Source of the DNA: Vitis vinifera
Taxonomy: Eukaryota; Streptophyta; Magnoliopsida; Vitales; Vitaceae
Length of the DNA stretch: 64,000 nucleotides
Assembly: GCF_030704535.1 (NCBI RefSeq)
Contig: NC_081823.1
Span: 2,140,501-2,204,500 of the forward strand
Direction: 5' to 3'
How positions within the stretch are numbered: position 1 is the stretch's first letter; each line of letters starts with the position of its first letter. This document shows positions 13,093 to 24,057 of this stretch, in pieces. The notes under the pieces are model-generated. The model made no database searches. It was given only the letters and a program-made list of their open reading frames with translations, and was not told the origin of the DNA. The position numbers were made by a program, and so were the translations under genes.

Positions 13093-13265
13093 TTAGAGTG
13101 TGTTTAGTAGTGATTTTAAAAAACGTTTTTACTTTTTCAAACATTTGAATGATACAAAATTTTAAGTGTTAAAAATGTTAGAAATACTTTCTAAAATTAT
13201 TATCAAACGGACTCTTAAAAAAAGTTAAAAACGTTTCCTAAAATTATCATCAAATACACTTTTAG
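13093..13265. mobile_element. MITE-like inverted repeat element
   Basis: The ends are imperfect inverted copies of about 30 bp: AGTGTGTTTAGTAGTGATTTT on the left and, reversed, AGTGTATTTGATGATAATTTT on the right. Sequence between them is AT-rich and non-coding. The GTGTTTG-type end resembles hAT-like plant MITEs. I could not define a target duplication. Confidence 0.45.
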
Positions 13266-14381
13266 AGCACTTTTGATAGTAATATTAGAAAATATTTTTA
13301 ATATTTATAATATTTATAAAATTTTTATCTTTCAAATATTAAAAATACTAGATATGTTTCCTAAAATCATTGTCTGATTGAATTTAAAATCACATTTCTT
13401 TAAAAGGATAGTATTGTTATTATAAGAGTTAGATTAAATATGATATAACTTTTTACATAAATAAAAATATAGCTTTTACTTAGAAGTAATATTTATTGAG
13501 CACAATATTAAACTCTTTGAATCAAATCAATCAAAATTTTTATTGAGTTAAAAGAAAACGCTTTTATGCCCTGTTTGATATTTTAAAAATAATTTGTATG
13601 TCTACGGTTTATTTTTAATCATTTTACATATTTATATAATTATTTTTTAAAGAAAGTCTTTAAAAAATAAGTGCAAATAATCGAAAATAATTTAAAAATA
13701 TGATCTGAAGACACTTTTCTTTTTTTGGTTTTTAAAATAGAAAATAGAAAATAAAAAAACAATTTTCTTGCTTTTTTGTTATAAAGAACGAAAACCTGTT
13801 CTGCCAAACAAACCCTCAATTTTTTGAAAGAAAACAATTCCGGGCTGAAGCATGATACATTTCCTAAAAGCATTGAGAAGGGGATAAGAACTAAACAGGA
13901 TAAGACAAAGTTGGCAGCAGCTCTCTCTCATTTCCCACCTGAGCAGATGAAGATGAATCTTCCTTCCTTCCTTCCCCTCATAATGTGAGCACTTTTGCCT
14001 CAACTTGAGAGAAGTGCTTCCGTTGCCATTGATGCATAGGGACATTTTACACTCTTACATAGAACCCCACAAAAATATCTGGAACCCCACAAAGATATTC
14101 TCATTCAAAAAAAAAAGGACCATATACATAGGTTCAGAATTTGAGCAAAAAATGTGATTAATCCCAGAAGAGAGAAAGAATAGGTTGATTAATAGACAAG
14201 GGCCTAAGGCTAAAACTTGATCAATAGACAGATTATAGTCACAGACTTGGGTGTGATTAATCCTTGAATGGTAATTTGGGTGCCATTCATAACCTTATTC
14301 TAATGCTAAAGCTTGATTAATAGACAGATTATAGTAACGGACTAAGGTATTTCCCAAGCACTTAGAGAATTTCATGGTTGG
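13266..14381. other. Intergenic region with a weak second MITE-like segment
   Basis: From about 13568 to 13816 a segment begins GCCCTGTTTG and ends with the loosely complementary CCAAACAAACCCT, so it may be another small MITE. The rest is the 3' flank of the DUF1685 gene. No coding potential is recognised. Confidence 0.35.
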
Positions 14382-15733
14382 TCAGCACTCTTGGTGCACA
14401 TTGGAGGCCACAGCTCTTGCCCAAAACTTGATTTGTGCCTTCATGTCTTGTGCTGAACTTTTGCCAACCCAATTTGGGATTGGAGGAGCTGAGCACTGCT
14501 CAATCCATGCCTCAGAAAGGTAAGGCCTCCTCACACTGTCTTCCTCCACTGGGCCTCCTCTGTCCTTGACTTGTAGACCAGGCAGTATGTTCACCACACT
14601 TGGGCTTAAATCTTCTTTCTCAAATGTGAACCCCAAGTCCTTGAATCCTTGTACTTCTTCATACTCAAGATCGCTTAGACTCTTCCTTATCACATTGGTT
14701 TGATTGAGGTATCGACGCCTCATCTCCTTGGCTACGTTCATGGACATAGTCCCCTCTTCTTGTTTTCTGAGCAGTCGATGCCTTGGTGTGCCATAGTTTT
14801 GGGCCAAACCCTGCAATCCGATGATAAGCAACAAATCAAACTGAAAAGTTTCATTGACACATACTTTTTTTTTCTATGTGATTTTCAAGTGTTTGTGAAA
14901 ATTGAATCTATGGTATTATCCTTGAAGGAGCTAAAGGTGAAGGCATTTATAAATATACATACCTTAGAAGTGTGCTGTCGAGGCAAGATATCAGGAGGGC
15001 TAAGGGATGTTGTCCTAGTCAATTTGCTGCTTCTAGGATCCCTTTCTTTGTATTGAATCAGTCCTTCCCTCCCCACACAAGGTGGCATTGATGGGGCTCT
15101 AAGCAAACCTCGCTGCGACGATTTTTGAGTCAATTTGCCTGTTTCCAATCCGATTTCCCCTTCTTGGACTGCTCCTTCCTTCCTCCCTACACAAGGTGCC
15201 AGTGATGGTGCCCTAAGCAAATTAGGCTGCACCAAATCAACATCCTTCACTTGTATTTCTCCTTCCCTTCTCTCTACACTAGGCGGCAGTGACGGCGACC
15301 CGAGCAAATGATTCTGAGTCGACTTGCTCGGTCCTGAACCGGGTCCTTCCTCTTGGGTTGCCTCTCTCCTCCCTAAACAAGGCAGTGAAGGTGAAGTATG
15401 ACCAACACAATCATCTCCTTCGGGGAGTTTCTCTGGAGGGCTGCGATCATTGGCATATGAGTTCCTTACCATCATCTCTTGACAAAAGTTGGAAGAAGTG
15501 CAAGGATCTGAGTAACATCTAGACATCATTTTTCTCCTCTCAAGCAAGTTCTCAAAGAACCAGCACACTTCCAAAAGATCCACAGCCTCCACCTTCTCAT
15601 CCCTGATAGAAAAAGAGCCAAAAGGGTCATCTCCCATCACCGCCATAGCCACAAAGCTACCGAGATCTTGTGTTCTGGCCTTTTCATCTGTTATATTATC
15701 AATATCTGAACATGGCCTAACTGGGGCATCCAT
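14382..15733 (-). CDS. DUF1685 family protein (two exons)
   Basis: Exon 1 is 15733-14963 (257 codons), followed by a phase-0 GT-AG intron (14962-14811). Exon 2 is 14810-14382 with the stop. The product is 399 aa. The start at 15733 (MDAPVRPCSD) is chosen because the sequence upstream in the same frame is unlike the family. Residues 53-83 hold the conserved DLLEVCWFFENLLERR and SRCYSDPC blocks. The C-terminal DUF1685 core covers about 300-399, with SLSDLEYEEVQGFKDLGF, an acidic SEAWIEQ block and a final KAQIKFWARAVAS helix. In between, residues about 112-250 contain four to five copies of a 29-38-residue unit, each with an S/APS-x-x-P motif then Gly-Arg-Arg/Lys-Glu. The protein is soluble, probably cytosolic or nuclear; its function is unknown. 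Confidence 0.85.
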
Positions 15734-18600
15734 ATGTGAGATAAGGCACCATGTGCTGTGAGCTAAAAACACAATAAAATTTAGGTGGAGATGGGGCTTT
15801 GTGAAGGTGTTTGATGAAAATCCTCTGAGAAAAAAATGGGCTAAAACGTGGGAAAGGTGGGGGAGTGGTGCTGCATTTAATTCTAACAACTAAGAAATAT
15901 GAGGATTCTTAATATCCTAGTATGGGTTGAGGCAGATTAGGGATTACAGGGCCATGCCAGCGCACTGCCCATGTGATATCCTCTTTGCTTATGAAGCAAA
16001 AAAAAAAAGGGTCTTATGTGTTGTTTGTCATCCTCACCATGTGACAGCTAAGGTTAGATGTGTTACCATACTTGTAGGCTGAAAATAGGCCTCAAACTTG
16101 CGCTTAATTGCAGAGTCATGTCCTTTAGGGATTGGGATTTAAGCCAAATAGCATTTAACTTTGCCAAAAACAGTAGAAGCACAAATGGAAGTAATTGCTA
16201 CTAAATTACAATTGAATTTTATGTTTGGGAGAAGGGTAATTCTGTCTTTTTAAAAATTTTAATTAAGTAAAAAAATCTCTTTCTTTATTGGTCTAAGGTC
16301 TTCTTGGTATAAAATGCAATTTCAATCAACTTCAAAAAGTAATTAATAGATATTTGAATTTATTCATGTCGGGGCGATCTTGTTGATCCCCGTACTTTTT
16401 CAAACATTATAAACCGTTATTTTTTAATCATGATTCATGAGGTTAGTCAAATTTCATAGATTTTTCATAGGTTAGTCAAATTTTATAGGTTTTTCATTAG
16501 GGTATTAGATATTGATTGTTTTAAGTCCACTAATTTTCATAATTTTAAAGTAAGTTTATCTATAAGTATTATATGAATCGTTTTCATATTTGAAAAGACT
16601 CGTAGGATATCAAATTTTAACGATGCGTCTTATATGACACTTGTGACGAATCTATTGACCCTGGTATGATTTAGATGATGGGATTGATCAAGAATAAATT
16701 ACAGAGAAATGAGTGAGATTGAAACAATGGGGACAAGTCATTCATGTCATATTCTAATTTCCATTTGTCACCAAGCACCATTTTTGGCATTCTCGCTAGT
16801 GGGGCCTTAATGAGGATATGGATGAATCATTGAAGGAAAGACTGAGCCAACTGGTTTCTACTTACATCACTTTTTATTCTATACTTATCTTGTTTTCTAG
16901 TAACATCACTTTTTATTCTATACTTATCTTGTTTATAAAATAAATGAACATTTTATTTTTTTTAAAATTAAAAATATTTATTATTAATTTTTTATATAAT
17001 AAAATAAAATAAAATATTTAATAAAAAACTCTCTTTTAGTTGGAAACTATAGTGAATCAAGTTCTATTTCAATTGATTTTACTTAATTAATTTATAAGAC
17101 TTATTTTTTTATTAAAGGATTATAGAAAAAGGAGGGTATGCTTATATTTTTAAAAAATAATTTTGATAAAAAAATAAAAATGATGGTAAAATCAATTAAA
17201 TAATACACCACTTTTTATTTATTATGAATATTCAAGATTTTTTTCTTTCTTGATGCAATTTTTTATTCTAAAGTTTATTTTTATTGATTTTTGCACACAT
17301 ATCTATGAATACTAAATTTTCTAATTGGACCCATCTACCATAAAATCTAAAATATTGTCATACTTTCTCTTATTCATTTTCTTTTTTTGGCCATAAGCAT
17401 TTATTCAGCTTTTTGTTAAGGGGATATTGGTAAAAAAATAATAATTTTATTTACCTGCCTTCTAAATAAGATTTTAGTTCATCATCATGGTCCAATTTTG
17501 ATGCACCCAATTGATAAATAATTCTAAAGGTCCAATTTAAGAATCCTATTTGTTCCTCTATTAAATCCAATAAAAAATTGTTATAAAAAAAGCTCATGAA
17601 ATGTACTTGGTATGGACTTGAAAGCAACAATGTAAAAGGGGTATTTTTTTTTTTGAAAAATCTCATTCTATTATCCTTCAAGATTTTTTTTAGGTAAGAC
17701 ATCACATAATAATTGAAAATGGAAGTGGCATTTAATCTATATAAATTTGATGAGTATTTTTATTTATGGCTGTGATAATTTCCTTAATTTGAGGGAGAAA
17801 AAAAGGAAAATTTGGGTTATAAAAAAACCCAAATGGTAAGGAGATTTTATGTTATTTGACTTTACTTTTTAAATCTTTTTAAAACATTGGTAATAGGTAT
17901 TGAAAAATATCTTCTACTCTCTAATAAAATATAAATATAAGGTTGCAATTTGAGCTAACCTAACTTCATTCCTCTAAATTCATGTTAAATTCGAGTTGGT
18001 CTAGTTGATTGATTACATTATTATAAATCCATTTATGATATTTTAATTTTTTTTAATGTATTTATATAAAAATTTAAGTAATAAATAAGATAAAAGTTCT
18101 AGTAACAAGAAAATAAAAATAAATTCATATATTTTCTAAAAAATGAAAAAGTATATATATATATATATCAAGAATGTGATTAACATATGAAAACCCGATT
18201 GTGTCCTAAGATGCTAATAATGTCATTGAACATAAAAAAGTAATCAGATGCCAACAATTCGATCAAGTTGCAAAATTTTAGTATTGCATAATATAGTTCT
18301 ATAGAATTTTTATTAATTTCTTCAACTAACCAAATAAAACTAAAAATTTTCGGAATAGTTTTTTCTTTAGGTATAATAGAATTTGTTTTTAATAAAAATT
18401 TAATTTGAGGTGTAATTCAGTTGAGGGACTGGGTCAAAACCCCACCAAAAATTCTGTGAATTCAAAACTATCTTCCTCCTAGGGTACCCCACACTCTATG
18501 GGCTTCCTCTCTTCCCCCATGCCATCCATGTCTTCTCATCTTCCTCTTCCCTTGCACAATAAAATTAGTACCTTCCAATAAACCCTATCCCCAAACCAGA
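15734..18600. other. Intergenic region between the DUF1685 gene and the UGT cluster
   Basis: The left few hundred bases are the promoter side of the minus-strand DUF1685 gene. The rest is AT-rich with no gene recognised. At 16864-16934 a 32-bp sequence (acatcactttttattctata...) occurs twice with a 39-bp period. A (TA)n run lies near 18152-18168. Confidence 0.5.
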
Positions 18601-18601
18601 C

Positions 18602-18648
18602 CAGAGAAAAAAACGAAAAAAAAAAGAAAAAGAAAAAGAAAAAGAAAA
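18602..18648 (+). promoter_or_regulatory. Purine-rich leader of UGT gene A
   Basis: A nearly pure A/G tract with repeated GAAAAA units runs straight into the ATG of gene A. It is a likely 5' UTR with microsatellite character. Genes C and F lack this tract, so the leader of A differs from theirs. Confidence 0.5.
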
Positions 18649-20040
18649 ATGGCCATGGCCATGCCCAAAAGCCCAAAATTTCATGTAGCCATGTTCCCAT
18701 GGTTTGCCTTCGGCCATATGACTGCATTCCTCCATCTCTCCAACAAGCTTGCTGAGAGAGGCCATAAAATCACATTCATGCTGCCCAAAAAGGCTCAATC
18801 CCAGCTACAAACCTTGAATTTTCATCCTACTCTCATCTCTTTCCATCCCCTCTCCATCCCCCATGTTGATGGCCTTCCTCCCGGGGCTGAAACCGCCTCT
18901 GATATCCCCATCTTCTTGACCCACCTTCTGGCCACTGCCATGGACCGCGCCACCGACCAACTTGAAGCAGCTCTCCGGGCATCGAATCCTGACTTTTTGT
19001 TCTATGATTGTAGCCATTTGGCTCCGGTTTTGGCATCGAGATTAGGCATCAAGGCCATATGCTACAATGTGGTTTGCGCAGCTTCCATTGCCATTGCCCT
19101 TGTCCCAGCTCGTGGAGTTAGCAAGGACAGGCCAGTTACAGAGGCTGAACTGGCTGTGCCGCCATCTGGGTACCCTTCTTCGACGGCGGTGTTCCGCCGC
19201 CATGAAGGTCGGGCTTTGCAGTTCATATCTGCACCGTTTGGGGACGGCATAAGCTTCTACGAACGCACCACCACTGCCATGAAAGAATCCGATGCAATTT
19301 CTATAAGAACCTGTAGAGAAATTGAAGGAAACTTGTGTGACTACATTGGAACCCAGTATGGAAAACCAATCTTCCTAACCGGCCCGGTACTGCCTGAGCC
19401 TTCACCGACCCCACTGGAGGACAGGTGGGCTCAGTGGCTAGGTGGGTTCAAGCCCGGCTCGATAATATTCTGCGCATTTGGAAGCCAATACATCCTTGAA
19501 AAGGACCAGTTCCAGGAACTGGTTCTAGGGTTAGAGCTAACAGGCCTGCCATTCCTAGTAGCTCTAAAGCCACCAACCGGAGCTGCAACCATTGAAGAGG
19601 CCTTACCAGAAGGGTTCAAAGAAAGGGTTGGAGGGAGAGCAGCGGTTCATGGAGGGTGGGTGCAACAGCCATCAATCCTGAGCCACCCATCAGTGGGGTG
19701 TTTTGTGAGCCACTGCGGGTTTGGATCAATGTGGGAGTCCCTCATGAATGACTGCCAAATAGTGCTGGTACCCCATCTTGGTGACCAAATATTGAACACT
19801 AGGGTTTTGGCTGGAGAGCTTCAGGTTGCAGTGGAAGTTGAGAGGGAAGAGAATGGGTGGTTTTCAAAGGAGAGCTTGTGCAAAGCCATTAAATCAGTGA
19901 TGGATGAAGAGAGTGAGGTGGGTGGTTTGGTGAGGAAGAATCATGCTAAGTGGAAGGAGACCTTCGCGAGGCCAGGCTTTATGAGCAATTATGTTGATAA
20001 ATTTGTTGGCCAATTGCAAGGACTTTTGGACCATAATTGA
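18649..20040 (+). CDS. UDP-glycosyltransferase, UGT79 type (copy A, intact)
   Basis: A single 463-aa exon, full length for plant UGTs, which in this group usually lack introns. It transfers a sugar from a UDP-sugar to a small acceptor. Relatives in UGT79 mostly extend the sugar of flavonoid or anthocyanin 3-O-glycosides, in the cytosol. The catalytic His is H23 (Phe-Gly-His) and the likely Asp partner is D120. The 44-residue donor-binding PSPG box is residues 337-380, ending Asp-Gln. It begins Trp-Val-Gln-Gln where C, F and B have Trp-Val-Pro-Gln, and it has His-Cys-Gly-Phe-Gly rather than the His-Cys-Gly-Trp-Asn of many glucosyltransferases. Several ATGs are clustered at the start; the first is used. 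It is the most diverged intact copy in the cluster. The acceptor and donor sugar cannot be told from sequence alone. Confidence 0.9.
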   Translation: MAMAMPKSPKFHVAMFPWFAFGHMTAFLHLSNKLAERGHKITFMLPKKAQSQLQTLNFHPTLISFHPLSIPHVDGLPPGAETASDIPIFLTHLLATAMDRATDQLEAALRASNPDFLFYDCSHLAPVLASRLGIKAICYNVVCAASIAIALVPARGVSKDRPVTEAELAVPPSGYPSSTAVFRRHEGRALQFISAPFGDGISFYERTTTAMKESDAISIRTCREIEGNLCDYIGTQYGKPIFLTGPVLPEPSPTPLEDRWAQWLGGFKPGSIIFCAFGSQYILEKDQFQELVLGLELTGLPFLVALKPPTGAATIEEALPEGFKERVGGRAAVHGGWVQQPSILSHPSVGCFVSHCGFGSMWESLMNDCQIVLVPHLGDQILNTRVLAGELQVAVEVEREENGWFSKESLCKAIKSVMDEESEVGGLVRKNHAKWKETFARPGFMSNYVDKFVGQLQGLLDHN

Positions 20041-21344
20041 AAATTAATAGTGAAATAGTTTAGAATCAGAATTAATATTGGACATGTTTCAGTATTCAGC
20101 ACACATACAGTGGCAGTTTTCATTTAAGAAAGATGTACTTTGTAATTTTATTTGACCCAATTAGGGTCATTAATAGTTTAATACCGATGGAAAATCCCTC
20201 CCTTTACTTCTCTTAAATCTTTTGTTTACTAAGGGTATGTTTGGATATACTTTCTATTTTTTTTGGTTTTTATCCATATATATTTGTTTTTATGCTTATG
20301 AATTTGTTTATTTTTCTTTTTATTGTACTATATATGTAGTGGTGGATTTCAAAGAAGTATAAATAATTAGGGGTGAATTTGAGAATTCTTTTTAAACCTA
20401 CATTAGGTTTGGAGTGAGTCCGAGTATTACCTTATTTCATTCCACTCTCTCCCATGGTATATAAATTAAATAAAAACAATATAATTTTTTGTTTCATTTT
20501 CCCTTGTTTGATGCATATAAAATAAAAATTTACATCTTATAATGGACAAGTATTATCATATCCTTAGTATTACCTTATATCATTCCACTCTATCCATGTC
20601 ACAATATATAATTAAATAAAAATAATATATATAATTTTTTTCCATTTTCCCCATTTTTAATTCATACAAAATAAATTCTTACATCTTATAAAAGAAATTG
20701 TAGAGTTTATAGCAATAAGTTTTTTTTTTTTTTAAAAAAAATCTCTGGCTAAAATCTCTCTTTTTATAGGAATAAATTTATTTGAATAGTTAAATAAGAT
20801 GGAACCTAACAAGCAATAAACTCTCTCCCTTCTTAAAATCTCTTACTAATATGAATATCATCAATATTTTTATATTTTCAGGTTGTGAATAATGGTAATA
20901 ATATATAGCTTCTTGATATATAATAATAATAATAATAATAATAATCATTATAATAATATTATTATGATTATTATTATATAATTTTTGATTTTTTCATATC
21001 TTGTCGTTATAAATAATAATAATTAATATTTTGATGGTGGAGTAGGGTTGAAACCTCCTATTGATTTGATCTTTATATTTGGGTGTGACGAATGACAATA
21101 AAGTTTTTGGATGAGACACAAGTAATATCAAGTGTACCTCCCATTCCATTTTGGATACAGAAATAATAGTGATTAGTAAGAACTGATCTTTTGAACGTTG
21201 AATTGTGGGTTTCATCAAGTGTCCTATTTCCCACATTTTTCTAGAAGATTGTTTAAAATGAGGCTAGTGGGGTATGGGTATGCCCCTATACATGCTTCAA
21301 GTGATCAAGTGGGCTCCCCCTTGATCTGTTTAAAATGAGGAAAA
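20041..21344. other. Intergenic region with tandem AT-rich repeat
   Basis: After gene A's 3' flank, a repeat occurs twice (about 20385-20560 and 20560-20700). It carries a TTCCACTCT-ATCC motif followed by AATTAAATAAAAA and CATTTTCCC, and a related copy lies at about 60408-60600. An AT-rich trinucleotide run (ATA/TAA) spans 20925-20985. A short GTTTAAAATGAGG sequence occurs at 21251 and again at about 21328, next to the left edge of pseudogene B, where the B homology starts abruptly. Confidence 0.5.
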
Positions 21345-22363
21345 ACACCAGGTTGAAGCAGCCCTACGTGCCTTGAAGCCCGACTTTTTGTTTTATGATA
21401 TATGGCCTATTGGGCTCCCCCTTTGGCATCCAAACTAGGCATCAAGTCAATAATCTACAGTCCAGTATGTGCAGCAGCCCTTGCCTACAACCTTCAACAA
21501 ATCAGAAAAGACAGGCAAATTGCAGCTGGGCCTCCCCCTGGTTACCCCTCCTCAGCGGTGGTGCTCCGGCCCCATGAAGCTCGCTTGCTTCACTTCTTGT
21601 CATTTCCAGTTGGGGAAGGCCTCACCTTCCACGAGCGCTTCACCGCCGCCATGAAACGCTGTGATGTAGTCTCTATATGGAAAGACAGTTGGGAAAACCA
21701 GTGCTCCTAACGGGCCCCGTTTTATCTGAACCTTCACCGATGGCGTTGGAGGAGCGGTGGGCGCGGTGGCTAGGCGGGTTCAAGCCTGGTTCAGTAATAT
21801 TCTGTGCATTTGGGAGCCAAAATTTCCCCGAAAAGGACCAGTTCCAAGAACTACTCTTGGGGTTTGAGCAAACAGGCCTGCCCTTCCTAGCAGCTCTAAA
21901 ACCACCACTAGGAGCTGCAACCATTGAAGAGGCCTTGCCGGAGGGGTTCCAAGAGAGGGTTGGAGGGAGAGGAGTGGTTCATGAAGGGTGGGTGCCTCAG
22001 CCCTCAATCCTGAGCCACCCATCAGTGGGGTGTTTTGTGAGCCACTGTGGGTTTGGATCAATGTGGGAGTCCTTGATGAGTGACCCCCAGTTAGTGCTGG
22101 TACCAGAGCTTTCTGACCAAACCTTCAACGCTAGGCTATTGGCAGAAGAGCTTAAGGTTGCAGTGGAGATTGAGAGGGAAGAAAATGGGTGGGTTTCAAA
22201 GGAGAGTTTGTGCAAAGCCATTAAGTCAGTACTAGATGAGGAGAGTGAGGTGGGTTGTTTGGTGAAGAAGAATCATGCAAAGTGGAAAGAGACCCTGATG
22301 AGCCAAGGCTTTATGAGCAATTACATTGATAATTTTGTTCGCCAACTTTTAGATCTCAAGTGA
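21345..22363 (+). pseudogene. UGT79-type pseudogene (copy B)
   Basis: Homology to genes A, C and F starts abruptly at about residue 102 (Gln-Val-Glu-Ala-Ala-Leu), so the N-terminal third with the catalytic His is absent. A frame change lies near 21400. A deletion of roughly 40-50 bp at about 21675, removing the Arg-Thr-Cys-x-Glu-Ile-Glu-Gly block, shifts the frame again. From 21677 to the stop the frame is open for 228 codons with a complete PSPG box. Gene B converges on gene C. It shares the Asp-Tyr-Met-Glu-Arg-Gln-Leu-Gly variant region (in part) and the 3' UTR with fragment E, so B and E derive from one plus-strand ancestor. It cannot make a normal enzyme. Confidence 0.9.
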
Positions 22364-22539
22364 TTTCTAGAGATGGAAACTGCAGTGTTTATTGAAAAAT
22401 GTTTTAGCATCTTTATTGTGCAGAGCCATTTCAATCTCTAAAGAAAACTAGAGTAAGCAGTATAGGGAAAGAATCCTTAAAATTGTGCCCTACACTTTGT
22501 AATATTTGAATGCTATGACTTTGTGAATTTTTTTTGCTA

Positions 22540-23150
22540 GGGTTGATTCATTATTCTAATCAATTTATATTCATATTAAATAAAATAAAACTACATATTG
22601 TCAAATTTATTAGTGTAAAAAGGTGTGAATCAATTAATGTTTAGAGAAAAAAAATTAGTTGAATTGGCATATTTAATTTATACTTAAATAAAAACCCGAA
22701 TCGATCTTCTAGTGAAGAAGAAAAATCAAATTAAACCAATTTTATTTAAGATCAATTTAGTTTAATTTAAACAATCAGAGTGGATGGAGGTTAATTTCAA
22801 AGTTAAGTTTATTTTATTTTAAAAATTAATTAAAATCAACTTGGTTTTAAAATATTGATTTGATTTAACTTTTATTGATTAGAGAGATAAAAAAGTTCGA
22901 ATCTCCAAGATTTTTCAAACCTAATCCACCTTTCTATAGTTGTTGAAAATCAAATCTACTTGATTGATTTTGGATGGATTAGATTAATTTTATTGATTTT
23001 TTTTTTTTTAATTTTTACTTGCTCCTTTTTCAAATTTTGAGCTGGTTACTTTTTATATTTTGTTATGTATACCAAATACATATCAAATAAGTGGTCTTTA
23101 TATTATATTACCTATCAAGTGATCAATAAAAAGATACTCTCCGATGTCTT
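22540..23150. repeat. Cluster linker repeat, copy L1
   Basis: An AT-rich, non-coding repeat starts in the 3' flank of pseudogene B (TTCTAATCAATTTATATT), has an AAAACCCGAATCGA motif, then GATTGATTTTGGATGGATTAGA, and ends near AAGATACTCTCC. Related copies are at 31797-32450, 43230-43792, 44340-45110, 47930-48520 and 48960-49149 plus 59498-59640. All lie inside or beside the UGT cluster. Confidence 0.7.
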
Positions 23151-24057
23151 TTGCAATAACTTTAGGTTTTGGCAAAAGTCTTTTCCTCACCAACTCATTT
23201 TCCACGTCATTAAATCATTTTCATCAACTTGCACAAAATAGTCTATTAAAAATTTATCACCAATCTTACAATATATCCTTCTTAGTCGGGGAAGAAGAGT
23301 TCTTTGGGACTTGAATATGCATACAAATGGCTATATATATATTGTTACAAAATAACGAGACAATAAGAAATAAAATATGATTAGAACACAGATTTACGTG
23401 AAAAATTGAAAAACTATGAATAGAGGAGAAGGAAATTCATCATGTTAAAATTTGATACAAAAGGGGAGATGTGTAAGAGGCTACTGCATAGACATAATCA
23501 TCATAACTCTAAATCTTATACATTATATATATATATATTTCTTATATATGTTTCATAGGGTGCCTTTCATTTATTTCTTATATATGTTATTTTAATTTTA
23601 TACATTTTTTTTTTCATTTTATAGTGTAAATTATTTATAAAGGTATTTTTAAAATTTTATTTTATTCAATTTCAAAAACTAACTAATACAGAAAATCTAT
23701 CATGCCATATTTTCTATCAAAAAAATATTATTTTAAAAATTAGATTTTGAATATAATTAAGAATTTGATGCATTTTCCAACCATATTTACCATATCTCTA
23801 ATCTATAATCCAATAAGTCTCATTTATGAATGATTTTTTTCTTTTTGAAAAAAAACAGAGGATGGAAGCAAAAAAAAAAAGTAATACTAAATTGAACATT
23901 TTCAAAACATGAAACTACTCTCCTTATTAGTTGGGGAGTTAAAAGGAGAAATATTTTCTGAACAATACTAGAGTCTCCATTGCTATATTTCTACTTCAGA
24001 AACATACTTTTCTGCAACAATATTTCTTTTAAATCAAGAAAGATCTCCGGCGATTGA
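23151..24057. other. Convergent spacer and 3' flank of gene C
   Basis: This is AT-rich sequence. The last ~190 bp (from GATGGAAGCAAAAAA at about 23862) is nearly the same as the 3' flank of gene F (45772-45972), so the duplication that made C and F includes their 3' ends. A short TA run lies at 23526-23538. No gene is seen. Confidence 0.6.
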
